From positions 27,441-91,440 of the forward strand of contig CALXUV010000002.1 of assembly GCA_944391815.1 (NCBI GenBank): 64,000 bases of DNA, written 5' to 3'. Shown in pieces: positions 44,213-52,722 of this stretch (the stretch's first letter is position 1; each line of letters starts with the position of its first letter). The DNA is from an uncultured Clostridia bacterium (lineage in GTDB: Bacteria; Bacillota; Clostridia; Oscillospirales; CAG-272). The notes under the pieces were generated by a model, which saw nothing but the letters and a program-made list of their open reading frames with translations, searched no databases and was not told where the DNA came from. A program made the translations under genes and the position numbers.

Positions 44213-44878
44213 TCAGTTTTTGCCGAGTTCAAGGCAAAGAAGCATGAGTAGGTCGGAAATGTGAATATTTTTTACGTTAAGACTGCTGCCCGCAAGCTGA
44301 CTTTCGGAAAAATTCCAGATCTGTGGATTTTTTTCCGGATTTTCCGTCAGAGTGCTTTTAAGAACCGTTACGAAAGCTTCCGTTTTATCGGGTGTATCGG
44401 CGAGAATAACGACGTCCGGTGAATACCGGCGGAAAAACTCCGGAAATTTTTCATAACCGAGAACAGGGCAGTCGGGCGGCAGCTGAGTAAAATACGAGTT
44501 TTCGGGTGCTTCCGGATCCTGAAAAACTGCGGAAAGCTTTACGCCTCTTTTCATAAAAACCGGAGTTTCCGAAACAGCCGCCGCCAGAGGCGTATTTCCG
44601 ACAATGACGGCTTTGTATTTATCCGAAAGCTGTAAAATGGAAGCAATGGTTTTGTATAGAGCCGCAATGCTGTACCCGTAGCTTCTCTGTCCCTGACAGC
44701 CGAGGGCTTTTATATCGGTTCTTACCTGTGAGGGGGCAAGTGAAATTTCCGCACCGAGCTCTTCGGAGCTTATCCTTTCCTTACCGCAGCCGTAAAATTT
44801 TATCAGGGCACGGAAGTAAAGCGGCAGTCTTCTTGTCAATGCCGGAGAAAGTTTTTCGTCTTTACCGCTTTTCTGCAT
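44213..44878 (-). CDS. Rex-family redox-sensing repressor with degenerate NAD(H) motif
   Basis: A 221-residue protein with Rex architecture: N-terminal winged helix (LTRRLPLYFRALIKF, ISSEELGAEISLAPSQVRTDIKALGCQGQRSYGY, residues 10-70) and a Rossmann domain ending INF-like IWNFSESQLAGSSLNVKNIHISDLLMLLCLEL. In ordinary Rex the first strand ends GAGNLGRAL; here it reads IVGNTPLAAAV, so the glycine-rich turn is lost, and the FDVDP stretch is FQDPEAP. NADH/NAD+ sensing may be altered. It starts 2 bases after the icd stop, so it is cotranscribed with icd, and dnaD begins 37 bases downstream of its end. Confidence 0.85.
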   Translation of the reverse strand: MQKSGKDEKLSPALTRRLPLYFRALIKFYGCGKERISSEELGAEISLAPSQVRTDIKALGCQGQRSYGYSIAALYKTIASILQLSDKYKAVIVGNTPLAAAVSETPVFMKRGVKLSAVFQDPEAPENSYFTQLPPDCPVLGYEKFPEFFRRYSPDVVILADTPDKTEAFVTVLKSTLTENPEKNPQIWNFSESQLAGSSLNVKNIHISDLLMLLCLELGKN

Positions 44879-44880
44879 GT

Positions 44881-46053
44881 TTATTTTACCTTTTCCAGAG
44901 TCTGCATGACGTATTCCGAGAACTGATCGCAGGTAGCGCCTGTGTCTCTGCCGGTTATAACCAGCTTCTTTTCGGTGAACATGCAGATGTCCAGAGCTTT
45001 TTCAAGAGCGTCTGCCTTTTCCTGATAACCGATGTGAGAGAGAAGCATAACGGTAGCGCGCAGCATTGAGCAGGGGTCTGCATACATTCCTCTGCCTTCG
45101 CTGATCATACGCGGAGCTGATCCGTGAATCGCCTCAAACATAGCGTAGCGGTGACCGATATTTGCCGAACCTGCGGTTCCGACGCCGCCCTGGAATTCTG
45201 CGGCTTCATCGGTAATTATATCGCCGTAGAGGTTGGGGAGAACGAAAACCTTGAAGGATGTTCTGCGTTTGGGATCAATAAGTTTTGCGGTTGTGATGTC
45301 GATAAACCAGTCGTCGGTTTCGATTTCCGGATAGTTTTTGGCGACTTTCCGGCAGATGTCGAGGAATTTTCCGTCGGTTGCCTTGATTATATTAGCCTTT
45401 GTGATAATTGAAACCTTGCCTTTTTTATTCTTTCTTGCGTATTCAAAGGCTGCCTTTGCAATTCTTTCGCTTCCTTCTGTGGTTGTTACGCAGAAATCTA
45501 CGCTCAGCTCATCTGTAACCGCCACACCCTGTGATCCGACAGCATAGCTTCCTTCGGTGTTTTCACGGAAAAATGCCCAGTCAATACCCTCTTCCGGAAC
45601 ACGTACGGGACGCACGTTGGCGTAGAGGTCAAGGGCTTTACGCATAGCGACGTTTGCACTTTCAATATTCGGCCACGGATCTCCCTTTTTCGGAGTGGTT
45701 GTCGGGCCTTTGAGTATTACATTGCATTTTTTCAGTTCTGCCATAACGTCATCGGGAATTGCCTGCATATGGGCAACTCTGTTCTCTATGGTAAGTCCGT
45801 CTATTACGTTGAATACTATTTTGCCTTTGGCGATTTCGTCTGCAAGAATGTATTCAAGAACTTTTTTTGCCGAGTCGGTGATGATCGGGCCTATTCCGTC
45901 GCCCCCGCAGATACCGATAACTATCTTATCGAGTTTTGAAAAGTCGGTGTCCTCTTTGTCGCTTGTGATTCTTTCGTTTCTTTCAAGCTGGGAGCGGAGT
46001 ACCGCTTCGAATTTTTCTTTTGCGGCGGCAATTTGTGCTTCGTAGTTGTTCAT
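44881..46053 (-). CDS. icd: Isocitrate dehydrogenase (isocitrate/isopropylmalate dehydrogenase family)
   Basis: A 390-residue decarboxylating dehydrogenase converting isocitrate to 2-oxoglutarate. The substrate segment SANVAMRKALDLYANVRPVR has the Ser-x-Asn-x3-Arg pattern of isocitrate (not isopropylmalate) enzymes; the metal and substrate residues are in YGDIITDEAAEFQGGVG; nucleotide binding in HGSAPRMISEGRGMYADP. NAD or NADP preference cannot be fixed by eye. It would make 2-oxoglutarate for glutamate synthesis in an anaerobe with an incomplete TCA cycle. AAGGAGAAAC precedes the ATG at 46053. It heads the operon with the Rex-like gene. Confidence 0.9.
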   Translation of the reverse strand: MNNYEAQIAAAKEKFEAVLRSQLERNERITSDKEDTDFSKLDKIVIGICGGDGIGPIITDSAKKVLEYILADEIAKGKIVFNVIDGLTIENRVAHMQAIPDDVMAELKKCNVILKGPTTTPKKGDPWPNIESANVAMRKALDLYANVRPVRVPEEGIDWAFFRENTEGSYAVGSQGVAVTDELSVDFCVTTTEGSERIAKAAFEYARKNKKGKVSIITKANIIKATDGKFLDICRKVAKNYPEIETDDWFIDITTAKLIDPKRRTSFKVFVLPNLYGDIITDEAAEFQGGVGTAGSANIGHRYAMFEAIHGSAPRMISEGRGMYADPCSMLRATVMLLSHIGYQEKADALEKALDICMFTEKKLVITGRDTGATCDQFSEYVMQTLEKVK

Positions 46054-46350
46054 CTGAGTTTCTCCTTGTATGTTAAGTTTATTTTTTTCTCATTTAACTA
46101 TGTTTCAGGTTCGGAAAACACTGATTTGATTTACCGTCCCCGGCAATTCCGGTTGACTATATATGCGCAAACAGATAACCGATTTTTTTCCTCGTTTCTT
46201 CGTCTGCGTTTATCGCTTTTTTCCATTGTTTTGAAGGGCAGGTTTGTGGAGCTTATGTGAATAATTTTTCAGTCGCCCTTAGATACGTTTAACCGCCGGC
46301 AATTGATTGTTTTCACAGAAAAGCGTCTGAGTCCGATAAAATATTTCTTA

Positions 46351-46659
46351 TCAGAAAATGCCTTTGTTATATCTGAACTGAGCGTAAAGGATTATTGCTA
46401 TTCCAAGCAAAACTCCGCTTAGCAGCAGATAGTCGAAAATATCGGTTTTCAGGACAAATCCGGCAACCCCGGCAATTATCACGCAGACACCTGCTATTAA
46501 GCAACCGGCTCCGATACATTTTCCGTATTTTGGGATATCGCTTTCGGAAACTCTCCTGCGGTGAAAGTAGCGGATCGTTGATATATTGCCTCTTATGTTG
46601 ATGATCCCGACTGTTGCGAGCAAAATCCCGATTATAAGTAAAGAAATCATCTTAAGCAT
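46351..46659 (-). CDS. Small hypothetical membrane protein (three segments)
   Basis: A 102-residue protein with three predicted membrane helices (about 4-20, 46-68, 75-93) and a basic loop HRRRVSE between the first two. The layout resembles DUF3784-type proteins, but I cannot confirm. GAGAGGGAAA lies 11 bases before the ATG. It follows tsaD on the same strand after 320 bases, so probably has its own promoter. Confidence 0.6.
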   Translation of the reverse strand: MLKMISLLIIGILLATVGIINIRGNISTIRYFHRRRVSESDIPKYGKCIGAGCLIAGVCVIIAGVAGFVLKTDIFDYLLLSGVLLGIAIILYAQFRYNKGIF

Positions 46660-46979
46660 TTTGATTTTTTTCCCTCTCGATACAACTTGATATTAAAATT
46701 TGCTGAGTGTGACAGTGTTTTTTGCAAGTTTAAAGGTAATGGCTTCACCAATTCCGTTAAAAATGAAATCGGCGTAAATTATTGCTGTCAAAACTCAAAA
46801 AAGCCGACTTTGCTTAGGTGCAAGCTTGAATACCGTTTGTGATTTTTTGTTGTAATGCTTTGAGATGTATGGTATTTGATTATAGCCAAATACTTAACCA
46901 AACGTAAACCTTAATTTACGGCGGCTGAAATTCAGAACGGGTGCCGAACAAAATCTGTTCGTTAACTGTATCCTGATTT
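46660..46979 (-). other. Intergenic region between tsaD and the small membrane gene
   Basis: A 320-base AT-rich gap. I see no clear promoter, terminator or gene. Confidence 0.4.
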
Positions 46980-47981
46980 TTAAGCCATTGCATTCAGGTG
47001 TATATCGGCAATGTTTCCGGCGAGGTATTCAAAACAGGCTTGCGCCGCAACCATCGCTCCGTTGTCTCCGCATAGTGAAAGCGGAGGAACGTAAAAACTA
47101 TATCCGTTTTTCTCTGCCATCTCTGCTATTGAACTGCGCAGGTGTGAGTTTGCCGAAACTCCGCCGGCAAGAACAACGGTGTCAAGGTTTTCGCTTTGCA
47201 TCGCCTGCAAAAGCTTTTTGCAAACCGATGATGTAAAAGCTTCGGTAAAAGAAGCCGAAATATCCTCGGGTACAACCGGCAGGTTTTTCTGCTTTAAACC
47301 GTTTATTGTGTTAAGTGCGGCGGTTTTCAGTCCGCTGAAAGAAAAATCAAGCGTTTCATCGGCAATCGCGGCGGACGGAAACCTGAAAGCATTTTTGTTT
47401 CCTTTTGACGCAAGAGCGTCCATTTCGGCGCCGCAGGGGTAGTAAAGTCCGAGAACCCTTCCGATTTTGTCAAAAGCTTCGCCGGCGGCATCGTCTCTTG
47501 TTCTGCCGATACGTTTGAAATCGGTATAGGAGTCGACTCTGAAAAGCGATGTGTGACCGCCCGAAACAACGAGAGCAACAAACGGCGGCTTAAGCTCCCT
47601 GTGACAAAGATAGTTTGCGGCAACGTGAGCCTTAATGTGATTTACCGCCACAAGAGGTTTGCCGGTCGAATAAGCAAGAGCCTTGGCGTAGCTTACGCCG
47701 ACAAGCAGTGCACCGATAAGACCGGGAGTGCTTGTAACACCGATAACGTCAATGTCCCCGATGCTTTTTCCGGCTTTTTCGAGCGCAGAGCTGACTACGC
47801 CGCAAATAGCTTCGGAGTGAGCCCGTCCGGCAATTTCCGGAACGACTCCGCCGTAAAGTCTGTGCACATTTATCTGAGAGGCGACCTCAGAAGAAAGTAT
47901 CTTTTTTTCTCCGTCGTCAGTAAACTCGCAGACCGAGGCTGCGGTTTCGTCGCAGGAGCTTTCAATACCCAGAACTAACAT
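46980..47981 (-). CDS. tsaD: tRNA N6-adenosine threonylcarbamoyltransferase
   Basis: Transfers threonylcarbamoyl to A37 of ANN-decoding tRNAs together with TsaB and TsaE. The 333 residues begin LVLGIESSCDETAAS; the metal-binding HIKAH is at 111-115; VVSGGHTSL (ATP-binding), DDAAGEAFDK, FSFSGLKTA, LAGGVSANSHLR and CGDNGAM follow as in all TsaD proteins. It follows rimI on the same strand (197-base gap), the common tsa neighbourhood, although tsaB and tsaE are not in the window. Confidence 0.96.
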   Translation of the reverse strand: MLVLGIESSCDETAASVCEFTDDGEKKILSSEVASQINVHRLYGGVVPEIAGRAHSEAICGVVSSALEKAGKSIGDIDVIGVTSTPGLIGALLVGVSYAKALAYSTGKPLVAVNHIKAHVAANYLCHRELKPPFVALVVSGGHTSLFRVDSYTDFKRIGRTRDDAAGEAFDKIGRVLGLYYPCGAEMDALASKGNKNAFRFPSAAIADETLDFSFSGLKTAALNTINGLKQKNLPVVPEDISASFTEAFTSSVCKKLLQAMQSENLDTVVLAGGVSANSHLRSSIAEMAEKNGYSFYVPPLSLCGDNGAMVAAQACFEYLAGNIADIHLNAMA

Positions 47982-48178
47982 TTTTATCCTTTCGATTCCT
48001 GTTTTGAAAAGCAGGAAAATTATTTCTGTATAGCGACCTTTACTTAAAAGAATGTGAGTTTTTTGCTGTTTTGCCTGCCTTAGGAAAGTAAAAATTATTT
48101 CTGTCAGTATGTCTTTTTAGAACAGCAGAAATCTGGTGTTTTTTTCCGCTTTCAGGCAAGAGCATCTATTTTTATTCC

Positions 48179-48631
48179 TTAACGACTTAGCAGGTCAAGA
48201 GACATAAGAACGGCATTTTCAGTCGGGTGTGTGTAGTAATTTTTCCGGATTCCGTCTGTTACAAATCCGTTTTTACGGTACAGAGCGATTGCCGGGTTTC
48301 CGGATTCCCTGACTTCAAGGAAAATTTTTTCAAAGCCGGAAAGCACTGCGTAGTCCGTCATATCCCTTATCAGCATATCTGCAAAACCTTTTCTTCTGAA
48401 ATCGGGGTGAACGGCTATTTTAAGTAGCTCAAAGTCCGGAAAAGCCGCGCTTTCGGCAACGGCATATCCCACCGTTTTTCCGCTTGCGGTTACAACTCTG
48501 AAATATCCCTCAGACTCTGAAAAACGGCGGATTACCGATTCCGACCATGGTTCTGTAAAACAGAGCTTTTCAATTTCAGAAACCGACTGAATGTCTTCCG
48601 ATAAGACCTGTCTTATTTCCGCACAGCTCAT
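48179..48631 (-). CDS. rimI: Ribosomal protein S18 alanine N-acetyltransferase (RimI-like GNAT)
   Basis: A 150-residue GNAT enzyme. The acetyl-CoA motif A is FELLKIAVHPDFRRKGFADMLI (RRKGFA), followed by FLEVRESGNPAIALYRKNGF and the C-terminal NYYTHPTENAVLM seen in RimI. It probably acetylates S18 or another N-terminus. The ATG at 48631 overlaps the phosphatase stop by four bases (ATGA), which favours this start over the upstream in-frame ATG at 48655; the ribosome site AAAGGA is 12 bases away. It is commonly found beside tsaD, as here. Confidence 0.88.
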   Translation of the reverse strand: MSCAEIRQVLSEDIQSVSEIEKLCFTEPWSESVIRRFSESEGYFRVVTASGKTVGYAVAESAAFPDFELLKIAVHPDFRRKGFADMLIRDMTDYAVLSGFEKIFLEVRESGNPAIALYRKNGFVTDGIRKNYYTHPTENAVLMSLDLLSR

Positions 48632-49170
48632 AGCGGGAACATTTCCTTTAAACATGAGATTATCTTAGACAGACACTCTTTATAAACTTCCTCACCGCAC
48701 ATAAACGGATCGGGAATATCCTCGCTCATTACGGAAATTTTTTCAGCTTCTGTCGGAAAAGAGTAAATCAGGGCGAGCATATGTTTTTTGCTGATAGCGA
48801 TGACCTTGTCGCAGCGTTCCAGCATTTCGGGGTTTACGGTAGTTGCCTTATGGCAGATGTAGTTGTTTTCTTCCGAGCTTTCAATGCCTGCGCTCTGCAA
48901 AGCTCTGACGGCAAACTGCGAAATCGGATCTCCCTCGCAGGCGGCAAGACCTGCGGAAAAAGCCCGATACCTGCCTTTTCCCAAAAAGTTCAGAGCCGCC
49001 GCCGCCATAGGACTGCGGCAGGTGTTTCCCGTGCAGACAAAACAGACGGTTATCGGCTTTTCGCTTCCGGCTTTTATCGGCTCGGCTTCACTTATGCTGA
49101 CAGAGCCGTCTTTTTCGGTTTTTGTTAAAAAATCATCGCATTTTTCACGACATATAGTACAGCTGTCCAT
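48628..49170 (-). CDS. Low-molecular-weight protein phosphatase (arginine/tyrosine)
   Basis: A 180-residue phosphatase with the LMW-PTP signature CTGNTCR (C46 to R52) in VCFVCTGNTCRSPMAAA and the general-acid segment SEDIPDPF near the C-terminus. Such enzymes (YwlE, PtpB types) remove phosphate from protein Arg or Tyr. Unusual: an extra N-terminal 38 residues with a CTICREKC cysteine pair motif preceding the normal start. The gene lies upstream of rimI with ATGA overlap, in the slot where tsaB often sits in Clostridia. AAAGGAAAAA precedes the ATG. Confidence 0.86.
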   Translation of the reverse strand: MDSCTICREKCDDFLTKTEKDGSVSISEAEPIKAGSEKPITVCFVCTGNTCRSPMAAAALNFLGKGRYRAFSAGLAACEGDPISQFAVRALQSAGIESSEENNYICHKATTVNPEMLERCDKVIAISKKHMLALIYSFPTEAEKISVMSEDIPDPFMCGEEVYKECLSKIISCLKEMFPL

Positions 49171-49280
49171 TTTTTCCTTTCCCGGTGCCGTCGATATAGG
49201 ACGTCTCCCGATATCTGAGCTGAAGTTGTTTATTTGTGCGTAACTTCAATTTCAGAATATGAACGTTAAAATTCTTGTTT

Positions 49281-50000
49281 TCAGTTAAAAATACCACTCA
49301 TTTCATCGCCTATATTGACGCACCGTGAGGTAACCCGGTCGTAAAAATACCTTTCGCCGTCTTTGGTTTCGAAGTATCTGATGTTATACTGAAGAAAAGG
49401 GTATTTTCCGCTTGCAAAATAAATACTGAGAACCGAGTCGTTATCGATATTTGACGGATAGTCGCAGCTTTCGTTTCCGAAAAAGAGGCTGATTGCCTGT
49501 TCGGTTTCTTCCTTTGAAAGAGCGTCTACTGCGTACGAGATCATCTCTTCGGCGCAGATAAGAGCCTTTGATGCTTCAAATTCTTCAAGTGTCGGAAGCA
49601 CAATGCCCTCGGCAATGTAAATGTCAATCACACCGAATTCGTTTTTTGTTCCGATCATTTCCTTAGGATCTCCGAGCACGGTATTTCCGGTGGAGTCCTT
49701 GTAGTAAAGCCTGTAATACTCGGTGTCGCCGTATTTTGCGTAAACTTTTTCGGTATAAAGGTCAGCCGTATATGACATTGGAGCAAGACTGTAAGTTATA
49801 CCGTTTTTTCCGTCGGTAAGAGTTGAACCTTCGGTATCGGAGGTAAGGTGTACCACTCCGAAAAATCTGACAAGGAAAACAGCGAGCAGAATAACTGCAG
49901 TAATGGCAAGAACCGCCGCTCCGGCGTACATAAGCGGGGCAAAGTTTTTCTGCTTGGTCTGTTCATCGTATCTATGTATGGGTTTGCTTTTTCTTGACAT
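49281..50000 (-). CDS. Hypothetical single-pass membrane protein
   Basis: A 239-residue protein with a short basic cytoplasmic N-terminus (SRKSKPIHRYDEQTKQKN), one membrane segment (about 22-46, MYAGAAVLAITAVILLAVFLV) and an extracytoplasmic domain. No recognisable family, though the domain resembles small secreted proteins of Clostridia. It lies 17 bases after the dCMP deaminase gene on the same strand, so the two are likely cotranscribed. AAAGGCCACTT precedes the start. Confidence 0.6.
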   Translation of the reverse strand: MSRKSKPIHRYDEQTKQKNFAPLMYAGAAVLAITAVILLAVFLVRFFGVVHLTSDTEGSTLTDGKNGITYSLAPMSYTADLYTEKVYAKYGDTEYYRLYYKDSTGNTVLGDPKEMIGTKNEFGVIDIYIAEGIVLPTLEEFEASKALICAEEMISYAVDALSKEETEQAISLFFGNESCDYPSNIDNDSVLSIYFASGKYPFLQYNIRYFETKDGERYFYDRVTSRCVNIGDEMSGIFN

Positions 50001-50017
50001 AAGTGGCCTTTCTTTTT

Positions 50018-50506
50018 TCAGTAACCCCGTCTTCCGTCAAGACTGTCGTCGTCTTCAAGCCATTCCCTGACGCTTATTACTCTGTATTCGTCCGGGGTGT
50101 TGCGGATGACGACTCTTTCGATGCCGGAGTTGATTATCAGTTTTTTGCACATTGCGCAGCTGTTTGTGTCCGGAACCAGCTGCTTTGTTTTGGAGTCGAT
50201 ACAAACCATGTAAAGAGTTGCGCCGAGCATTCTTTCTCTTGATGCGGCGATTATGGCGTTGGCTTCCGAGTGCACCGAACGGCACAGTTCATATCTTTCT
50301 CCTCTTGGAATGTTCAGCTTGTCTCTTATGCAGGTGCCGAGATCCGAGCAGTTGCGCCTGCCTCTCGGTGCTCCGTTATAACCGGTTGAGACGATGGTAT
50401 CATTTTTGACAATAATCGCGCCGAACGATTTTCTGAGGCAGGTGCTTCTCGATGCCACCGTCTGCGCTATATCAAGATAGTAATTGTCCTTGCTTACACG
50501 TTCCAT
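50018..50506 (-). CDS. Deoxycytidylate (dCMP) deaminase, ComEB-like
   Basis: Deaminates dCMP to dUMP, the precursor of dTMP, complementing dut and NrdG in this window. The 162 residues carry the cytidine deaminase zinc motif: VHSEANAI (His and catalytic Glu) and NSCAMCKKLI (two Cys). The CLRKSFGAIIVKND and GYNGAPRGRRNCSDLG stretches are typical of dCMP deaminase/ComEB. The ATG at 50506 has GAGAGG eight bases upstream and is preferred to the GTG just before it. Confidence 0.92.
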   Translation of the reverse strand: MERVSKDNYYLDIAQTVASRSTCLRKSFGAIIVKNDTIVSTGYNGAPRGRRNCSDLGTCIRDKLNIPRGERYELCRSVHSEANAIIAASRERMLGATLYMVCIDSKTKQLVPDTNSCAMCKKLIINSGIERVVIRNTPDEYRVISVREWLEDDDSLDGRRGY

Positions 50507-50625
50507 CACTTTTACCTCTCTTTCTTTTTTGCACGTGGATTTTTATCCTTTGACAGCGGCTATACTACGGAGAGTTCCGGATTTTCTTCCGTACAGCGGT
50601 CTCAGGCAGAAGTTGTCCGTTTTGG

Positions 50626-51501
50626 TCAGAGTGTGTTTACGAGATTTTTCAGATACTTTCTGAATTCTTCGCCGACTTCCTCGCTTAAGAGTCCCTGTTC
50701 AACGTTTGCCGTGAGGAAACCAAGCTTTGAACCCATATCGTAACGCACGCCCTCAAAATCGCAGGCTATCATGGAATGCCTGTTGGCGGTAACTTTCATG
50801 GCATCGGTCAGTTGGATTTCACCGCCGGCTCCGGGAGGCGTGTTTTCGAGTATGTCAAATATTTCCGGATTAAGAACCGTTCTGCCGAGTATGGCAAGGT
50901 CGGTGATGATCTGTTCTTCCGTCGGCTTTTCGATCATGTCGGTTACCTTATAGATGTTTTCCTCAATGCGGGTTGCGTCGAGAGTACAGTAACGCATTAT
51001 CTGGGCTTTTGAAACGTGCTTGACTCCGAGGACACCGAGACGGTACTTTGCGTAAAGATCGGTAAGCTGTTTTACAACGGGAGTTTCCGAAAAAATAATA
51101 TCGTCACCGTACAGAACGGCAAAAGGCTGATCTTCTATAAACGCTTTGGCTTTATAAACAGCATGTCCGAGTCCTTTCGGCTCAAGCTGTCTTATGAAGC
51201 TGATGTTTGCTTTTGTACAAACCGAGCGCAGCTGTTTTACAAGAGTGCTTTTTCCTGCGGAAATAAGTTTTTGTTCGTATTCGGGAGAGTAGTCAAAATA
51301 ATCTTCGATTGCGTTTTTGTTTCTGCCCGTAACTATCAGAATATCGGTTATTCCGCTTGCTGCCGCTTCCTCCACAAGGTACGATATGGCAGGTTTGTCG
51401 ACAATCGGAAGCATTTCTTTCGGTACCGTCCTTGCAATCGGCAGCATACGTGTGCCGAGACCTGCTGCAGGGATTACCGCTTTAGTGATTATATCCGACA
51501 T
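50626..51501 (-). CDS. galU: UTP-glucose-1-phosphate uridylyltransferase
   Basis: Makes UDP-glucose from UTP and glucose-1-phosphate for envelope polymers and glycolipids. The 291 residues begin with the nucleotidyltransferase loop IPAAGLGTRMLPIARTVPKEMLPIVDKP, followed by GLGHAVYKAKAF, VLYGDDIIF and EKPTEEQI; the C-terminal GGEIQLTDAM and GVRYDMGSKLGF are standard for GalU. The ATG at 51501 has AAAGG eight bases upstream; a GTG at 51510 is in frame but less likely. It is monocistronic. Confidence 0.95.
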   Translation of the reverse strand: MSDIITKAVIPAAGLGTRMLPIARTVPKEMLPIVDKPAISYLVEEAAASGITDILIVTGRNKNAIEDYFDYSPEYEQKLISAGKSTLVKQLRSVCTKANISFIRQLEPKGLGHAVYKAKAFIEDQPFAVLYGDDIIFSETPVVKQLTDLYAKYRLGVLGVKHVSKAQIMRYCTLDATRIEENIYKVTDMIEKPTEEQIITDLAILGRTVLNPEIFDILENTPPGAGGEIQLTDAMKVTANRHSMIACDFEGVRYDMGSKLGFLTANVEQGLLSEEVGEEFRKYLKNLVNTL

Positions 51502-51861
51502 AAATTTCACCTTTCAATAAGTCGTTGTGATGTTAATTGCACTGACGGGTGCCGTCAGTCAAATCTGTTGCCCGTTAAAAAGTTTTCCCTTGTTTTCGGT
51601 AAGTCAGTTCCGCTATCCGTTTGAAAATCAGCCCATCAGTTTACTTTTTTACTTTTCGTTTATTCCCAATAACCTTATAAAATAATACTCTTTAATTCTA
51701 CGCACAATTTTTGAAAAACAAAGTACGGTTGGCAGACTGAAACGGTATAAAATTCCGGTTCTGTGTACTTACTCAAAAAGCAAAAAAGCAAATTTATAAC
51801 GGTGTCAGTCATAACCCGGATTCTATACGTCTTTTAACAGGCATATAATTTATATTATTAT

Positions 51862-51897
51862 ATAACAAAACCGGGTCAACTTCAAGAAGTCAACCCG
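51862..51897 (-). terminator. Candidate terminator after the 66-residue protein gene
   Basis: CGGGT/ACCCG and ACTT/AAGT pair around a tight CAAG loop (51872-51897) with a 2-base internal mismatch; on the minus strand a GGTTTTGTT tract follows. It is 340 bases downstream of that gene. Confidence 0.5.
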
Positions 51898-52017
51898 ATA
51901 TTTCAAAAAAATGTTACATTCGTTTATTCATCCGGACTATTTAAACCGAATTCCCCGTAACTCCTGAAAATAAAAATTCTTGCGTAAAAAAATCTGTTTT
52001 GATTTCATAATAACCTG

Positions 52018-52129
52018 CAATTTTTGCTGATTTGACAACGCCGTACAATTTCCGTGGATTTCATATCGCTTTACAATTTCTGCTGATTTTGTACACCGTA
52101 CACCTTCCGTGGATTTCACAACTCCTTAA
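52018..52129. repeat. Two tandem copies of a 56-base unit
   Basis: CAATTTTTGCTGATTTGACA at 52018 and CAATTTCTGCTGATTTTGTA at 52074 start two units, each ending with TTCCGTGGATTTCA. The repeat lies upstream of galU and downstream of the small gene. Confidence 0.8.
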
Positions 52130-52236
52130 ACCCGCTATTAAAGTTTTTATCCCGTGAATAACCGTTTATTTGCGTTTTCAGTCCGTTTTTTCCGGTGAAG
52201 GAATGCAGCAGGTAAGCTGTCCGTAATGCAGCTGCG

Positions 52237-52437
52237 TTACAGGTTATTTAAAAGTGCTCTGAAATCACCGTCTGCGGGAAGATTTTCTGCGAGCGCAACG
52301 ATTTCAGCCTGCTTGTTTTCCGGCAGACTGCTGAATTTTACCATAGCGGATAAATCCTCGGAAAAAGCCACGCCCAGACCGAGAGGAATACCTACTCCGC
52401 AAATATCTGATGGAATGCTGTACATTTTATCGTCCAT
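52237..52437 (-). CDS. Small conserved clostridial protein (66 residues)
   Basis: A 66-residue soluble protein: MYSIPSDICGVGIPLGLGVAFSEDLSAMVKFSSLPENKQAEIVALAENLPADGDFRALLNN. It resembles short proteins common in Clostridia that combine a glycine-rich LGMAL-type start with FSSLPE..K and a final ALVNSL-type segment; no function is known. AAGGAG lies 11 bases before ATG 52437; a GTG at 52446 is in frame but too close to the ribosome site. It stands alone. Confidence 0.55.
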   Translation of the reverse strand: MDDKMYSIPSDICGVGIPLGLGVAFSEDLSAMVKFSSLPENKQAEIVALAENLPADGDFRALLNNL

Positions 52438-52722
52438 TGTTCTCACTGCTCCTTTGAAAAAGTGTTAACTACGGTTGCGGGTGCGATCAAAAGACTTTGA
52501 AGCCGAGTTTTGAGGACCAATTTGCCTTTTGATACGGAATTTCCCGTTTTATTTTTGTTTGCAACCGTTTTATTATTATCTGCATTTAAACGGTTTTGAT
52601 TCGTGAATTCGGGCAGAAGCTTCGGTATAGGTCAAAGTTTCCGTTATCTCACTGTTTGTTAAACGTCCCTGATTCTGAATAATCCGAGAACCTGGTAAAA
52701 ATTATCTTTGCGGAGGAAAAAC

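Larger units (their letters stand above)
51502..52236 (-). other. Long intergenic region upstream of galU
   Basis: A 735-base gap. It contains, reading from galU: a perfect hairpin ACTGACGG/CCGTCAGT (51541-51559) in the galU leader, a possible minus-strand promoter (TTGTGC near 51711 with TATTTT 17 bases on), a minus-strand terminator (51862-51897) and a 2 x 56 tandem repeat (52018-52129). The one short minus-strand open frame overlaps the repeat and is rejected. Confidence 0.5.

Noticed and set aside
51937-52119. 60-codon minus-strand frame upstream of galU
   Set aside because: Made from the 56-base tandem repeat; no ribosome site.
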